From LSCE01 sp050485425 (GTDB lineage: Bacteria > Pseudomonadota > Gammaproteobacteria > Nitrococcales > Aquisalimonadaceae): a stretch of 64,000 bases of DNA. The notes under the pieces were generated by a model, which was not told where the DNA came from, ran no database searches, and saw only the letters and a program-made list of their open reading frames with translations. The stretch covers positions 8,260 through 72,259 of the forward strand of contig JBJHBJ010000017.1 of the NCBI GenBank assembly GCA_050485425.1, written 5' to 3'. Below are positions 43,680 to 52,739 of the stretch, piece by piece. The position numbers and the translations under genes are program-made. The stretch's first letter is position 1; each line of letters begins with the position of its first letter.

Positions 43680-44896
43680 GTGGTATCGCCAGCATTGCCA
43701 CACGGGTGAAACCGGCTGTCTGTCACCAGCTTGAGCGGGTGCTGGCCCATGCTGCGGCCCGCATCCCGCTGTACGCGCGTTACTGGCAGGAGATGGGCGT
43801 GGACCCGCAGCGCCTTTCGCTGCGGACACCATCCGACCTTGCCCGGTTTCCGGTGATCGACCGCAGCCGGTTCGAGCAGTCCTCGTCAGATCAAATACGT
43901 GATCGCCGATGGCCGCGACGACTGCTGCACTGGGAACGTTCCGGCGGTTCCACAGGTACGCCCCTTGGCATCCCCCTCGACCCCATTACCTATGCCCGCC
44001 GGCAGTTTCGTTTCCTCGGTGCATTGATCGAATGCGGCTATCGCCCGGGAGACCGCTTCCTGATGTTGACCACGCGTCCGACAGGTCGGCATCCCACGCT
44101 ACCGAACTGCTTCTGCGCGGATATCCGTTCACCACCACAGACGCTGTTGAGGATCTACCGGCAGTTCCGGCCCCGGCTGCTCTACGGTCCGTTGAATTCG
44201 CTCCTGCTGCTGGGGGAGGTCATGGAGGTCAGTTCGGAACGAACGGACCATCCGGCGGTGCTGGTCGCTACTGCAGAAGAGCTCACTGATTCCCAGCGCC
44301 GGCGGCTCAGGGCGGTATTCGGCATCGATCCCGCCGACTTCTACGGCCTCAGTGAAGCGGGTCTGGTGGCATGGAGGCCGCCGTCCGCACGACACTACCG
44401 CCCCGCGGATCGGGACCTTTATCTGGAGTTTCTCCCCGTGCCGGGCGACAGCTCGCTTGAGCGCCTGGTCATCACGGACCGCCATGCAGGCGCGTGCATG
44501 CCTCTGGTCCGCTACGAAACGGGGGACCTGGTCCAGCGCGAAGACGGCTCGGAGGAGAGGCTGCTGTTCGGCTTTCGCGGGCGTTCCGTGGATTGTCTGC
44601 GGAAAGCGGATGGAAGCCCGGTTTCTCCGTATCGGGTCACGTTATTGCTGGAAGACGTAGCCGGATTGCGCCGCTACCAGGTGGTTCAACGAGGCGATCT
44701 GGCCATCGATGTCTATCTGTGGGCGACCGAAACGATGCCAGACGGAGCGTTCGAAGGAGTGAGAAGCGCGGTGGAGCAGCTCATGGACGGAAGCGTGACC
44801 GTCCGGGTCCGCGCAGGAGCGCCGGATTCCGCAGCGGGACTCCGCAAATTCCGCCCGGTCCGATCGGAAGCGGGAGATGGCGCATGCGCATACTGA
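43676..44896 (+). CDS. PaaK/CapK-like adenylate-forming ligase
   Basis: A 406-residue member of the phenylacetate-CoA-ligase/CapK branch of AMP-forming enzymes. Motifs are the P-loop-like RSGGSTGTPLGIP near 88-100, DFYGLSEAGLV, MPLVRYETGDLV and GFRGRSVDCLRKADGSPVSP. CapK-type proteins occur in capsule loci, where the acid substrate is rarely known. Here it could activate a carboxylic acid for the three GNAT/FemAB-like transferases that follow. This is inference. It overlaps the pyruvyltransferase by 4 bp and the next GT4 by 13 bp. Confidence 0.87.
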   Translation: MSGIASIATRVKPAVCHQLERVLAHAAARIPLYARYWQEMGVDPQRLSLRTPSDLARFPVIDRSRFEQSSSDQIRDRRWPRRLLHWERSGGSTGTPLGIPLDPITYARRQFRFLGALIECGYRPGDRFLMLTTRPTGRHPTLPNCFCADIRSPPQTLLRIYRQFRPRLLYGPLNSLLLLGEVMEVSSERTDHPAVLVATAEELTDSQRRRLRAVFGIDPADFYGLSEAGLVAWRPPSARHYRPADRDLYLEFLPVPGDSSLERLVITDRHAGACMPLVRYETGDLVQREDGSEERLLFGFRGRSVDCLRKADGSPVSPYRVTLLLEDVAGLRRYQVVQRGDLAIDVYLWATETMPDGAFEGVRSAVEQLMDGSVTVRVRAGAPDSAAGLRKFRPVRSEAGDGACAY

Positions 44897-46023
44897 CCGT
44901 GTGCTATGAGTACCCGCCGATCGGCGGCGGGGGAGGCGTTGTGGCGGAAGCGCTCGCCCAGCAACTGGTACGCATGGGCCACGACCTGGAGGTGGTCACC
45001 TCGCAGTTCCGGGCCTTGGCAGCGCGGGAACAGGAGGGCGGGCTGACCATCCACCGGCACGCTTGCCGGCGTCGCCATCGCCATTACACCACTGCAACGG
45101 AATTGCTGACGACGCTGTGGCCGGCCTACAGGAAGGCGGCCGGGATCATCAGGGACAACCCGCCCCATCTGCTGCATGCACATTTCGCCCTGCCCAGCGG
45201 GCTGGTGGCCTATCACCTCTCGCGCCGTTTCGGCATTCCCTATGTGCTCACCGTGCACGGCTCGGATATCCCCGGCTACAACCCCGATCGCTTCCATTGG
45301 CATCATCGCCTGGTGCGGCCGATATGGCGACGGGTGATGAGCGGCGCCAGCGAGATCGTTTCTCCGTCCAGGTATCTGGCCGGCCTGGTGCGACAACAGA
45401 TCCAGCTACCGGTCCAGATCGTACCCAATGGTTACATGGGGCATTCGGGCTCGGGGGAACAGCCAAAGCGGCGGCTGGTCCTGGTTGTGGCAAGGCTGTT
45501 TCCCCGCAAGGGGGTGCAGTATTTCCTGGAAGCGATCCGCGATCTGGACAGCGACTGGGAATTCGTCGTGGCCGGGGACGGCCCCTATATGGCCTCGCTG
45601 AAAGCGCTGGCCGGCACCGTTCGTCCACATGTCCGCTTTACCGGGTTCATTGACAAGCCCAGCCTGCAGAGCCTGTATGCCGAGGCGCGCATCCTCGTGT
45701 TTCCTTCCCTGCAGGAAAACTTTCCCATGGTACTGCTGGAGGGCATGGACGCCGGCTGCGCGGTGATCACCAGCCAGGCCCACGGCTGCGCCGAGGTGGT
45801 TGGCGACGCCGGCGTGATCGTTCCCCCGGCGAATGCAATGGCGCTCGGGAAGGCAATACGGGAGTTGCTGGCAGACCCTGAGCGATGCGATCTGCTGGCA
45901 GCGCGATCACGAGCAAGGGCTGCCTTGTTCCGCTGGCCTCGGATCGCGGAGCTGTACCTGCAGGTCTTCAACGATGCGATGCGCTGGCGCGCCGGCGGTG
46001 CGCACGCCGGGCGGATCGGATAG
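44884..46023 (+). CDS. GT4-family glycosyltransferase
   Basis: The 379-residue GT-B protein opens with RILTVCYEYPPIGGGGGVVA (glycine-rich acceptor loop). It has LLHAHFALPSG, VLTVHGSDIPGYNPDR, ASEIVSPSRYLAG, LVLVVARLFPRKGVQYFLEAI at the donor-domain start, VAGDGPYMASLK, and FPSLQENFPMVLLEGMDAGCAVI with the EX7E motif. The start at 44884 has GGGAGATGGCGC upstream and lies within the last 13 bp of the ligase gene. Sugar specificity unknown. Confidence 0.93.
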   Translation: MRILTVCYEYPPIGGGGGVVAEALAQQLVRMGHDLEVVTSQFRALAAREQEGGLTIHRHACRRRHRHYTTATELLTTLWPAYRKAAGIIRDNPPHLLHAHFALPSGLVAYHLSRRFGIPYVLTVHGSDIPGYNPDRFHWHHRLVRPIWRRVMSGASEIVSPSRYLAGLVRQQIQLPVQIVPNGYMGHSGSGEQPKRRLVLVVARLFPRKGVQYFLEAIRDLDSDWEFVVAGDGPYMASLKALAGTVRPHVRFTGFIDKPSLQSLYAEARILVFPSLQENFPMVLLEGMDAGCAVITSQAHGCAEVVGDAGVIVPPANAMALGKAIRELLADPERCDLLAARSRARAALFRWPRIAELYLQVFNDAMRWRAGGAHAGRIG

Positions 46024-46034
46024 CAGGTGGCTCC

Positions 46035-47048
46035 ATGAACAGCCTTCTCACGCTGCCCGAGCGACTTGCCCCCCTGCTGGGGACAACGACGTTTCATGCG
46101 GTCTCCATACAGGGACGAAGCAGGGAGGAGGGCCTGCCGATCTCCGCCGTGTACCTGGGCAGCGGTCGCAATAACGCCTGGTTGCGCAACTACTTTCTTG
46201 CCCACGCCGAAGTGACCGACGAGGAATTGCTGCACCTGCCCAGGATCGCGAAGCGGGCCCTGAAGAGCGCCTGGGAGTCTGCGGAGCTGCGCCTGACCGA
46301 CCTGCCGCCACTCTGGGCGGCATTAACGCCGCGGAGTGAACTGTTGCGGGTGCCGGCGTGGATTCGCCAGGAACTGCGCCTGCCGCACCTGCCTTCGACC
46401 CCGGGCTGGCCGTTACCGGTCAGCACTGCGCGGGAGGTGGAGCGGCATATCCGGCGGCATGGGTATGCGTTGACCATAACGCGTGAAATCAAGGAAATAG
46501 AAGATTTTTATCAAGGACTTTATCTACCCTATATACGCCAACGTCACGGAAGCGATGCCGTCTTGGTGGAGCGTTCCCGTTTCCTCCGGGAGAGCCGTGG
46601 CCATACGCTGGCCCAGCTTCGCAGCCAGGGCCGCACGGTCGCCGGGATGATGTTGTTCCGCGCCGGCCGGCGCATGCGGCTGGGTTGGTTCGGAGCCCTG
46701 ACAGGGGAACGAGCGCCGAAGGGCCTGAGCGAGACCCTGGATGCGCTGGTCATCCGCTTCGCCTGGATGGACGGAATTACCTGCATTGATTTTGGCAAGT
46801 CCAGACCGTGCCTCGCTGACGGCGTCTTCCGGTACAAGGCGCGGTTCGGTGCTGTGCCGATGCCTGCCAGATTCCCTCAGGCGGTGCTGGGTATCTCCCT
46901 GCCACGATCGCATCCCGCTCTCCTGAACAGTCTCCGGAACCGGCCACTGCTCGGAATGAGCAAGGGCGGGCTCGCTGTCTACCGCGTGCCCGGCAGTGCC
47001 GGGGCTGGGGTGTGGTCGAGGTGGGACAATGACGCATCCGCCTCCTGA
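46035..47048 (+). CDS. FemAB-like GNAT-fold acyl/aminoacyl transferase (first of three)
   Basis: The 337-residue protein resembles the GNAT-fold FemAB-like proteins found in exopolysaccharide loci. A helix IEDFYQGLYLPYIRQRHG is followed by GRTVAGMMLFRAGRRMRLGWFGALTG and then DGITCIDFGKSRPCLADGVF and YKARFGAVP, close to the DFGRS...RFKxxWG ending of that group. It may attach an amino acid or acyl group to a sugar or lipid. No membrane segment is present. The ATG at 46035 is 11 bp after the GT4. The end overlaps the flippase gene by 20 bp. Fine specificity cannot be read. Confidence 0.72.
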   Translation: MNSLLTLPERLAPLLGTTTFHAVSIQGRSREEGLPISAVYLGSGRNNAWLRNYFLAHAEVTDEELLHLPRIAKRALKSAWESAELRLTDLPPLWAALTPRSELLRVPAWIRQELRLPHLPSTPGWPLPVSTAREVERHIRRHGYALTITREIKEIEDFYQGLYLPYIRQRHGSDAVLVERSRFLRESRGHTLAQLRSQGRTVAGMMLFRAGRRMRLGWFGALTGERAPKGLSETLDALVIRFAWMDGITCIDFGKSRPCLADGVFRYKARFGAVPMPARFPQAVLGISLPRSHPALLNSLRNRPLLGMSKGGLAVYRVPGSAGAGVWSRWDNDASAS

Positions 47049-48615
47049 CCCCTCGCTCCTGCACCCGGCACGCTCCGCGACCTGGCTGCGCAATATCGCC
47101 ACCAGCTACGGCGACGTGATTGTGGGCGGGGTGATCTACATCCTGCTCACCCCGATTCTGGTCCGGTCCCTGGGCGTTGAGGCCTACGCCATCTGGCTGG
47201 TCAGCCATACCATCACCTTTTACCTGGGGCTGTTCGACCTGGGATTCAGTCAGGCGCACGTCCGGTACCACGCGCGCTATGCCGCGAAGGGTCAGCGTGC
47301 TGCCCTGCGACGCCTCGCCGCCACCGTTTTTCTCTCGCTGTCATGCGCAGGCCTGCTGGCGCTGGGACTGGCCTCGGCGCTTGTGATAGCCCCTCTGGGC
47401 AGCTGGTTCGACGTCTCCGGCAGCCTGGAAGCCGATTTTCGCCTGGTGATCCTCATACTGGGACTGAACCTGTTGCTGAATCTTCCCGGCGCCACCCTGG
47501 AAAATGTCTACGAGGGAGAAGAGCGTTTCGATATACGCAACCTGCGGTCCATGATGCTCCGCGTGATCAGTGCCGGGCTCCAGCTCTGGCTGCTGTGGAA
47601 CGGATACGGCATCGTCGCGCTGGCGCTGGTGGAACTGGCAGTATCGATCCTGTGCATCTGCGTGGATCTCGTGCTCGCCCGCAGACTGGTGCCGGGCTTG
47701 TTGCGGGGGCGGCTTCGCCTGGACCGCAGGATGCTGCACCGCATCCGCCCATTCGCGCTGTGGGCATTCGTGGATGACCTGCTGGTGGAAGGGAGCAGTC
47801 ATCTGGACAAGCTGGTACTTGCCCTGCTGCTACCTCTGGCCTTGCTGACGCCCTACGCGCTTTGCATCGCCCTCGCGGGATTGCTGATCCTCATCGTCCA
47901 GCCGGTCACCGAGACGTTTTTCCCCATGGCCGCCGGCTTCCACGCCCGGGGCAGGCAACGGGATCTTGCCCGGCTGCTGATCAGCGGGACGAAGGCCGCG
48001 TTGGCGCCCGCGGTCCCTCTGGCCTTGCTTCTCTGGGTATTCGGGGAGCAGGTACTCCTGCTCTGGGTGCCCGAAGTGGAAGACTATCTCCCAGCCGGTC
48101 TGATGCAGCTGATCGTGGTGAACTGCCTTCTCACCACCGGGTTCTGGACGGCGACCCTGCTGTTGATGGCCATGAACCGGATCCGGCTGGTGGCACTGCT
48201 GACACTTGCCGAACTGACATTCGCGCTCGTGCTGATCCTCTGGCTCGCTCCGTTGTACGGCCTGATCGGTCTGGCGCTGGCGTCACTGACCGCCAATGCA
48301 GTACTTGGATTCGGCTGGGTTCTCCCGGCCGCCTGCCGGGCTGCAGGCGTCTCCGTGCCGACGTTCCTGGCGTCGACATTCGGACGCATTGCCCTCAGTG
48401 CATTGCCGTCCACGGCGTTGATCCTGATGTTCCCTGCCTGGCTGCCACCTGACGGCTGGCTGGCCCCGGTGCTGGCCGTGATCGCCATCGTCATGGTCTA
48501 TGGCCCGATTCTGCTGCTCGGCGGTCTGGATCAATGGGAGCGCGGCAGTGTCTTCGCTTCGGTCAAACGGCTGGCGGGCCAGCGGGGACCCGACCTGTAT
48601 GGAGCACCACGGTGA
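47029..48615 (+). CDS. Wzx-type polysaccharide flippase (MOP superfamily)
   Basis: A 528-residue membrane protein with 12-14 helices and the N-terminal layout of RfbX/Wzx proteins: VIVGGVIYILLTPILVRSLG, followed by EAYAIWLVSHTITFYLGLFDLGFSQAHVRY, where LFDLGF is a family trait. It would flip lipid-linked repeat units to the periplasm. GAGGTGGGACA sets the start at 47029, inside the preceding gene. Region 1 has a separate ABC flippase, so the two blocks may make two different glycans. It overlaps the following gene by 4 bp. Confidence 0.9.
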   Translation: MTHPPPDPSLLHPARSATWLRNIATSYGDVIVGGVIYILLTPILVRSLGVEAYAIWLVSHTITFYLGLFDLGFSQAHVRYHARYAAKGQRAALRRLAATVFLSLSCAGLLALGLASALVIAPLGSWFDVSGSLEADFRLVILILGLNLLLNLPGATLENVYEGEERFDIRNLRSMMLRVISAGLQLWLLWNGYGIVALALVELAVSILCICVDLVLARRLVPGLLRGRLRLDRRMLHRIRPFALWAFVDDLLVEGSSHLDKLVLALLLPLALLTPYALCIALAGLLILIVQPVTETFFPMAAGFHARGRQRDLARLLISGTKAALAPAVPLALLLWVFGEQVLLLWVPEVEDYLPAGLMQLIVVNCLLTTGFWTATLLLMAMNRIRLVALLTLAELTFALVLILWLAPLYGLIGLALASLTANAVLGFGWVLPAACRAAGVSVPTFLASTFGRIALSALPSTALILMFPAWLPPDGWLAPVLAVIAIVMVYGPILLLGGLDQWERGSVFASVKRLAGQRGPDLYGAPR

Positions 48616-50411
48616 TGCACCATGATTACCGACTACAGTGGTTGAAAGCGTCGGATGCGCATGGCGTTGCACGGCTGGAGGCCATGGTCTATCCGCGTGC
48701 CTACCGCAGCGGCCGCGCCGACCTGCAGGAACAACTTGAGGTCGCCGAGAAAGCCGGGGAAAACCTGTCGATAGGGCTGTTCCGTGGCAGGACGCTGGTC
48801 GGCTACTGCCTGATGTTCATCGAGCCCCAAAGGCAGAAGATCTGTGACTATCTGGATATTCCACAGCCGGAGGGGCTGGATCTTTCCGGCCCGGGTCTGT
48901 ATCTCGCTGATCTCGCGGTGCATCCTGCCCACAGGAGCCAGACCTGGCCAATGCTGGCTCGTCTGGCCGCCGTGCTGGATCGCCGCGACGATCTCCGACA
49001 TCTGCCACTCGACGCCCTGTCCACACCGGAACTGCTTCGATACTGGCAATCCCGCCGCCGTGTGCTGGCCGGCCTGGGTTACTGGTTGCTCAACCATGTG
49101 GAATTCCGGGATGACGGTATTCCGTTTCCCCTGCACTGGGTTCAGTTCCGCGCGGCGCGTGCACACCGTCAGTCTGCCGCGGCCCCGACACCCGCCCCTG
49201 CACTCAAGCGGTGTCGGCAGATGGCCACTGCTGACGGTGTGATGACCATCGGGCTGGTGGATTCGGAACAGGCCTGGAGCGCCCTCGCTGCCGACTGGGA
49301 ACGTCTGTGGGCCATGACACCCCAGGCCACCGTGTTCAGCAGCTTTCAGTTCCTGCGGACCTGGTGGGCCTTGCTGGGCCTCAACAGCAGGCTCCACATC
49401 GTGGTGGCCCTCGACGATGAGAGCCGGGTCCGCGCCATCGTACCGATGCAGATCCTGCACAACGTTGGCCGCACGCCCCATCGCCGGTGCCTGAGCTTCA
49501 TCGGGCAACCGTCGGAAGTTGATCGGCCCACCATGCTTGCAGCACCGCAGGACATGCCGATCAGCCGGCTGGTGGCGGACTACCTGATGGAGGACCACCG
49601 CACGGCGTGGTCCAGCGTCATTCTTTATGAACAGGAGTCCGACAGCCCGCTGCTCGGATCCATGACGGATTGCCTGACAAAGCGCGGACTGCTGGTGGAG
49701 ACGCCGGCCGGCCCGGAATGCCCGATGGTCGATGTCAGCGACAACTGGCCCCGCTACCTGTCTACCCGGAGCAGGGCGCAACGGAAAAGCCTGAAACGGC
49801 ACCTGGCAAGACTGCAGGCCGCTGGCACCATGGCCCTGGAAACGGTCGACACCGAGGCCGCGGAACCCGAGGGATTGCAACGTTACCTGGCCGTGGAAAA
49901 GCGGAGCTGGAAGCCGATCGCGGGACTGGGCGCCGCCAGGTCATCCGCTCACCTCGGCTTTCTGAAAGCCCTGATGTCCTGCCCGCCCCCCAGACCGCTG
50001 CTGCATTTCCGCTTTCTCCGGCTGAACGGCGAGGATATTGCGGCCACGATGGGACTGTTCTGGAACGGTACGCTCTATGCTTTGCACATCGTGCACGACA
50101 GGCAGTACGACGTTCTGTCCCCGGGGTTCGTCCTGACCGCGCTGGAGCTGGAAAATGCCTTCGGCCGTGATGACTATCGCACCATCGATTACCTCGGCGG
50201 ATTCCTGAGCAACAAGCGTGGATGGGCCACGCAGTACCGTGAAAGCAGAGCGCTTTTCGCCCAGCCTTCCACACTGCCGGGCTACACCTACCACTACTAC
50301 CATTTTCGCTGCAAACCCTGGGTGAAGCAGCGGCTCGCCGGCATGCGGCTGCTGGACCCCGTGCTTCGATGGAAGCGGATGCTGGGCCGCCGGGAAGGGT
50401 GGTTGGCATGA
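48612..50411 (+). CDS. Two-domain GNAT/FemAB-like transferase (second of three)
   Basis: A 599-residue fusion. Residues 1-185 form an N-terminal GNAT-like domain (ARLEAMVYPRAYRSG, LVGYCLMFIE, LYLADLAVHPAHRSQ). Residues 215-599 are a BioF2/Acetyltransf_6-like domain with WERLWAMTPQATVFSSFQFLRTWW, RSRAQRKSLKRHLARL, YLAVEKRSWKP, LNGEDIAATMGLFWNGTLYAL and TIDYLGGFLSNKRGWATQY. The second domain is the kind linked with CelD/BcsF-type polysaccharide proteins. The GTG at 48612 has GGAG at 7 bp and overlaps the stop as GTGA. The ATG at 48615 is equally possible. The role is probably acyl transfer to the glycan, donor unknown. Confidence 0.75.
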   Translation: MMHHDYRLQWLKASDAHGVARLEAMVYPRAYRSGRADLQEQLEVAEKAGENLSIGLFRGRTLVGYCLMFIEPQRQKICDYLDIPQPEGLDLSGPGLYLADLAVHPAHRSQTWPMLARLAAVLDRRDDLRHLPLDALSTPELLRYWQSRRRVLAGLGYWLLNHVEFRDDGIPFPLHWVQFRAARAHRQSAAAPTPAPALKRCRQMATADGVMTIGLVDSEQAWSALAADWERLWAMTPQATVFSSFQFLRTWWALLGLNSRLHIVVALDDESRVRAIVPMQILHNVGRTPHRRCLSFIGQPSEVDRPTMLAAPQDMPISRLVADYLMEDHRTAWSSVILYEQESDSPLLGSMTDCLTKRGLLVETPAGPECPMVDVSDNWPRYLSTRSRAQRKSLKRHLARLQAAGTMALETVDTEAAEPEGLQRYLAVEKRSWKPIAGLGAARSSAHLGFLKALMSCPPPRPLLHFRFLRLNGEDIAATMGLFWNGTLYALHIVHDRQYDVLSPGFVLTALELENAFGRDDYRTIDYLGGFLSNKRGWATQYRESRALFAQPSTLPGYTYHYYHFRCKPWVKQRLAGMRLLDPVLRWKRMLGRREGWLA

Positions 50412-51565
50412 GCACGGCGGGTGGAACACGCCTTCACGAGGCGATCACCGCGCAGGTACGGATCATCACGCGGTTCGAGGATGCGCAGGCCATTGCCCCG
50501 GCCTGGGAGAGACTGTATCGGGAAACACCGGGAGCAACGCCATGGCAGAGCTGGCCCTGGTTCGTTGCCTGGTGGTCATCCATGGGCACGACGGCTTCAT
50601 TGTGTGTCGTGCTTGTCGAGACTGCCGCGGGCATTCAGCTGCTGCTGCCGCTTCAGTGCCGCTCGACACGCATGCTCGCCATGCCGATCAGGGTGCTGGA
50701 GCCGATCGGGATGCCGGAAGAAATCAATCGCCCACAGTTCGCGCTGGGTGCGGCCGACAGGACGGCGCTGCGGATGGCTCTGCGGGAAATCATGAACGGT
50801 CCGGCCTCGCCACGCTGGGATCTCCTGCGCCTGGACGAAGTCCAGATGGACGGTTGGTGGGTGCGTGAGCTGCTGGAAACAGCTGCAGACCATCAACTGC
50901 GTTGCCATCAGGTGGAACAGCACCCGTGCCCCTACCTGGATCTCCGGCAGGACTGGGACACGTTTCTGGCCAGTCGCGGGCGCAAACTGTCGCGGAACCT
51001 GCGGGCCGCCGAGCGGAAGCTCGCGGAAACCGGGCCGATTTCCCTGGAGTTCGCCAGGACGCGCGAGGACATCGATACCGCGTTCGACCGCTTCCTGGGA
51101 CTGTACCGGCAAAGCTGGAAGCAGGAGGCTGGAGTCGGCTTCGCTCGGCAGGACGGATACGCCCGATATTATCGTCGCTTCCTTGCCCTGATGGCGGAGT
51201 CCGGACAGGCGCGCATCCTGACATTGCTCAGCGGCCGGACGCCGGTCGCGGCCGCTGTTGCCGTGACCGACAACGCCAGCTACTACGGTGCGCAAATCGT
51301 ACAGGATCAGCGTTTTGATCGATGTTCACCGGGCACACTGCTGGAAGCCATCGAGTTGCGGGGGTTGATGGAGGAGGGTGCCTTTCACGACTACGACTTC
51401 TTTGGTGCGGCTCTCAACAACAAGCGACGCTGGACCGATACCGCTCGCCATACCCACCGTCTGCTTCTGTTCCGGCCGAATGCCGTGGCCACCATGCTGG
51501 AACGCTATTATTTCGCACTGAAGCCCGTACTGCGCCGCCTGCGCCCGGTCAGACACCGGCACTGA
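50408..51565 (+). CDS. BioF2/CelD-like GNAT-fold transferase (third of three)
   Basis: The 385-residue protein is similar to the C-terminal domain of its neighbour: AWERLYRETPGATPWQSWPWFVAWW, RGRKLSRNLRAAERKL, FLGLYRQSWKQEAG, LSGRTPVAAAVAVTDNASYYGAQ and HDYDFFGAALNNKRRWTD. It is likely a duplicate of that domain with its own substrate. It overlaps the upstream gene as ATGA and is the last gene of the operon that starts at 38566. No signal peptide or membrane helix. Confidence 0.78.
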   Translation: MSTAGGTRLHEAITAQVRIITRFEDAQAIAPAWERLYRETPGATPWQSWPWFVAWWSSMGTTASLCVVLVETAAGIQLLLPLQCRSTRMLAMPIRVLEPIGMPEEINRPQFALGAADRTALRMALREIMNGPASPRWDLLRLDEVQMDGWWVRELLETAADHQLRCHQVEQHPCPYLDLRQDWDTFLASRGRKLSRNLRAAERKLAETGPISLEFARTREDIDTAFDRFLGLYRQSWKQEAGVGFARQDGYARYYRRFLALMAESGQARILTLLSGRTPVAAAVAVTDNASYYGAQIVQDQRFDRCSPGTLLEAIELRGLMEEGAFHDYDFFGAALNNKRRWTDTARHTHRLLLFRPNAVATMLERYYFALKPVLRRLRPVRHRH

Positions 51566-51653
51566 ACTATCTTGCACGCAAACTCTGCCGTGGCCCGCTC
51601 ACACCGCTCGTTGCCAGGACTAAACTATCAATTACGTAGCAGCGGTCCCGTGC

Positions 51654-51673
51654 TATGTACGCTAACGCACAGA
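51654..51673. promoter_or_regulatory. Putative Crp/Fnr-type operator, copy F (regulator promoter)
   Basis: The sequence tatgtacgctaacgcacaga lies 109 bp upstream of the complete Crp/Fnr regulator gene. CAAAAT at 51692-51697 is 31 bp from the dyad. The position suggests that the regulator controls its own gene, or is controlled by its paralogue at 1-518. The gap 51566-51782 contains no gene that I can support. Confidence 0.66.
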
Positions 51674-51782
51674 CTGTTCGAGGCAATCTCTCAAAATGAG
51701 GCGGAACAGCTAACGCATTTCTGGCCGAAAAACCGCGAACCATTTCACATTTTGGCGATCTTGTGGACAGGGGGTTATTGCA

Positions 51783-52544
51783 ATGGCATGCATACAGTCC
51801 GCGCCACCCGAAATCCGGGCCAATCCATCGCAAAACCATTTGCTTGGGGCAATGTCATCATCGCTCCGGCAGCGACTCCTGCCGACCATGGAGCAAATGC
51901 TGCTGCCACGCGGCATGGTCCTCTATGAATCCGGCGCCCCGCAGCGTCATGTCTACTTTCCCGTCAACTCCATCACGTCCGTGCTTTACATGCTGGAGGA
52001 CGGGGCCTCGGCAGAGATTTCCCTGGTCGGCAATGATGGCATGATCGGGGCCGCCCTGATATCGCATGTCGACACCACACCGAGCCGGGCTGTGGTGATT
52101 GCGCCGGGGATCGCTTTTCGTATTCCCGCCAGGACATTCTCGCGGGAACTGGACTCGCAGCCGGAACTGATGACGCTGTTGCTCCGTTACGTCCAGATCC
52201 TGTTTACGCAGATGGCGCAGACTGCCATCTGCTATCGCCATCACTCGATTCGGCAGCAGATCTGCTGGCTGCTGCTGGAGGCACTGGATCGGCTATCCGG
52301 CAACAAGATCGCGATGACCCACGAACTCATTGCCAACGTGCTGGGCGTCAGGCGCGAAGGCGTCACGGAAGCCGCACGCCGGTTGCAACAGGCAGGAATC
52401 ATCCAGTACACGCGGGGCCAGATAGATGTCCTGGACCGCGAGCGCCTGGAAAAGCTCTCCTGCGAGTGCTACAGCGTGGTGAAGAAGGAAACCAACCGCC
52501 TGTTGGCTCTGCCGCTTCACGCCCATGGTTCGCGCCACAGGTGA
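51783..52544 (+). CDS. Crp/Fnr-family transcriptional regulator
   Basis: A complete 253-residue regulator. The sensor part (about 30-140) contains GAPQRHVYFPVNSITSVLYML and SLVGNDGMIGAALI. The dimer helix region includes LLLRYVQILFTQMAQTAICYRHHSIRQQICWLLLE. The C-terminal HTH is MTHELIANVLGVRREGVTEAARRLQQAGI (178-206) with the recognition helix RREGVTEAARRL, followed by a wing, YTRGQIDVLDRERLEKL. There is no FNR iron-sulfur cysteine set and no classical cAMP-contact PRYTR motif, so the signal is unknown. The ATG at 51783 follows a GGGGG site. The ATG at 51852 is an alternative. Together with its partial paralogue it is the best candidate to bind the palindromes of this window. Confidence 0.92.
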   Translation: MACIQSAPPEIRANPSQNHLLGAMSSSLRQRLLPTMEQMLLPRGMVLYESGAPQRHVYFPVNSITSVLYMLEDGASAEISLVGNDGMIGAALISHVDTTPSRAVVIAPGIAFRIPARTFSRELDSQPELMTLLLRYVQILFTQMAQTAICYRHHSIRQQICWLLLEALDRLSGNKIAMTHELIANVLGVRREGVTEAARRLQQAGIIQYTRGQIDVLDRERLEKLSCECYSVVKKETNRLLALPLHAHGSRHR

Positions 52545-52568
52545 AGCCAGCCGTGCTGCCGAGGCCGG

Positions 52569-52739
52569 TCACGGCGCGCCATCGCCGCCGCCTTTCGGGC
52601 GTGTTGCCGCGTAGTGGTGACCACGGCGGAAGCCCTGCCTGGGTTCGTCCGCGCTTCCGTGATTCGACATGAAGAGCAGGGCGGCCAGCAGAATGCCGAT
52701 ATTGGTGCCCAGGACCAGCCCCAGCAAGAATGCAAGCAC
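52569..52739 (-). CDS. Small membrane protein, DUF3789-like
   Basis: A 56-codon gene starting at GTG (52739), preceded by GGAG at about 9 bp. The product has one hydrophobic N-terminal helix (AFLLGLVLGTNIGILLAALLF) and a basic, Gly/His-rich tail ending TRPKGGGDGAP. The helix resembles small DUF3789-type proteins. Its function is unknown. A weaker copy of the Crp/Fnr-type palindrome lies 62 bp upstream of the start. Confidence 0.62.
   Translation of the reverse strand: MLAFLLGLVLGTNIGILLAALLFMSNHGSADEPRQGFRRGHHYAATRPKGGGDGAP

Noticed and set aside
42141..43832. 563-codon antisense frame over the pyruvyltransferase gene
   Set aside because: The sense strand carries a clear family protein with coupled neighbours. 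The antisense product is low-complexity and has no motif.
48633..49880. 415-codon antisense frame over the two-domain GNAT gene
   Set aside because: Same reason: a shadow of a real coding frame.
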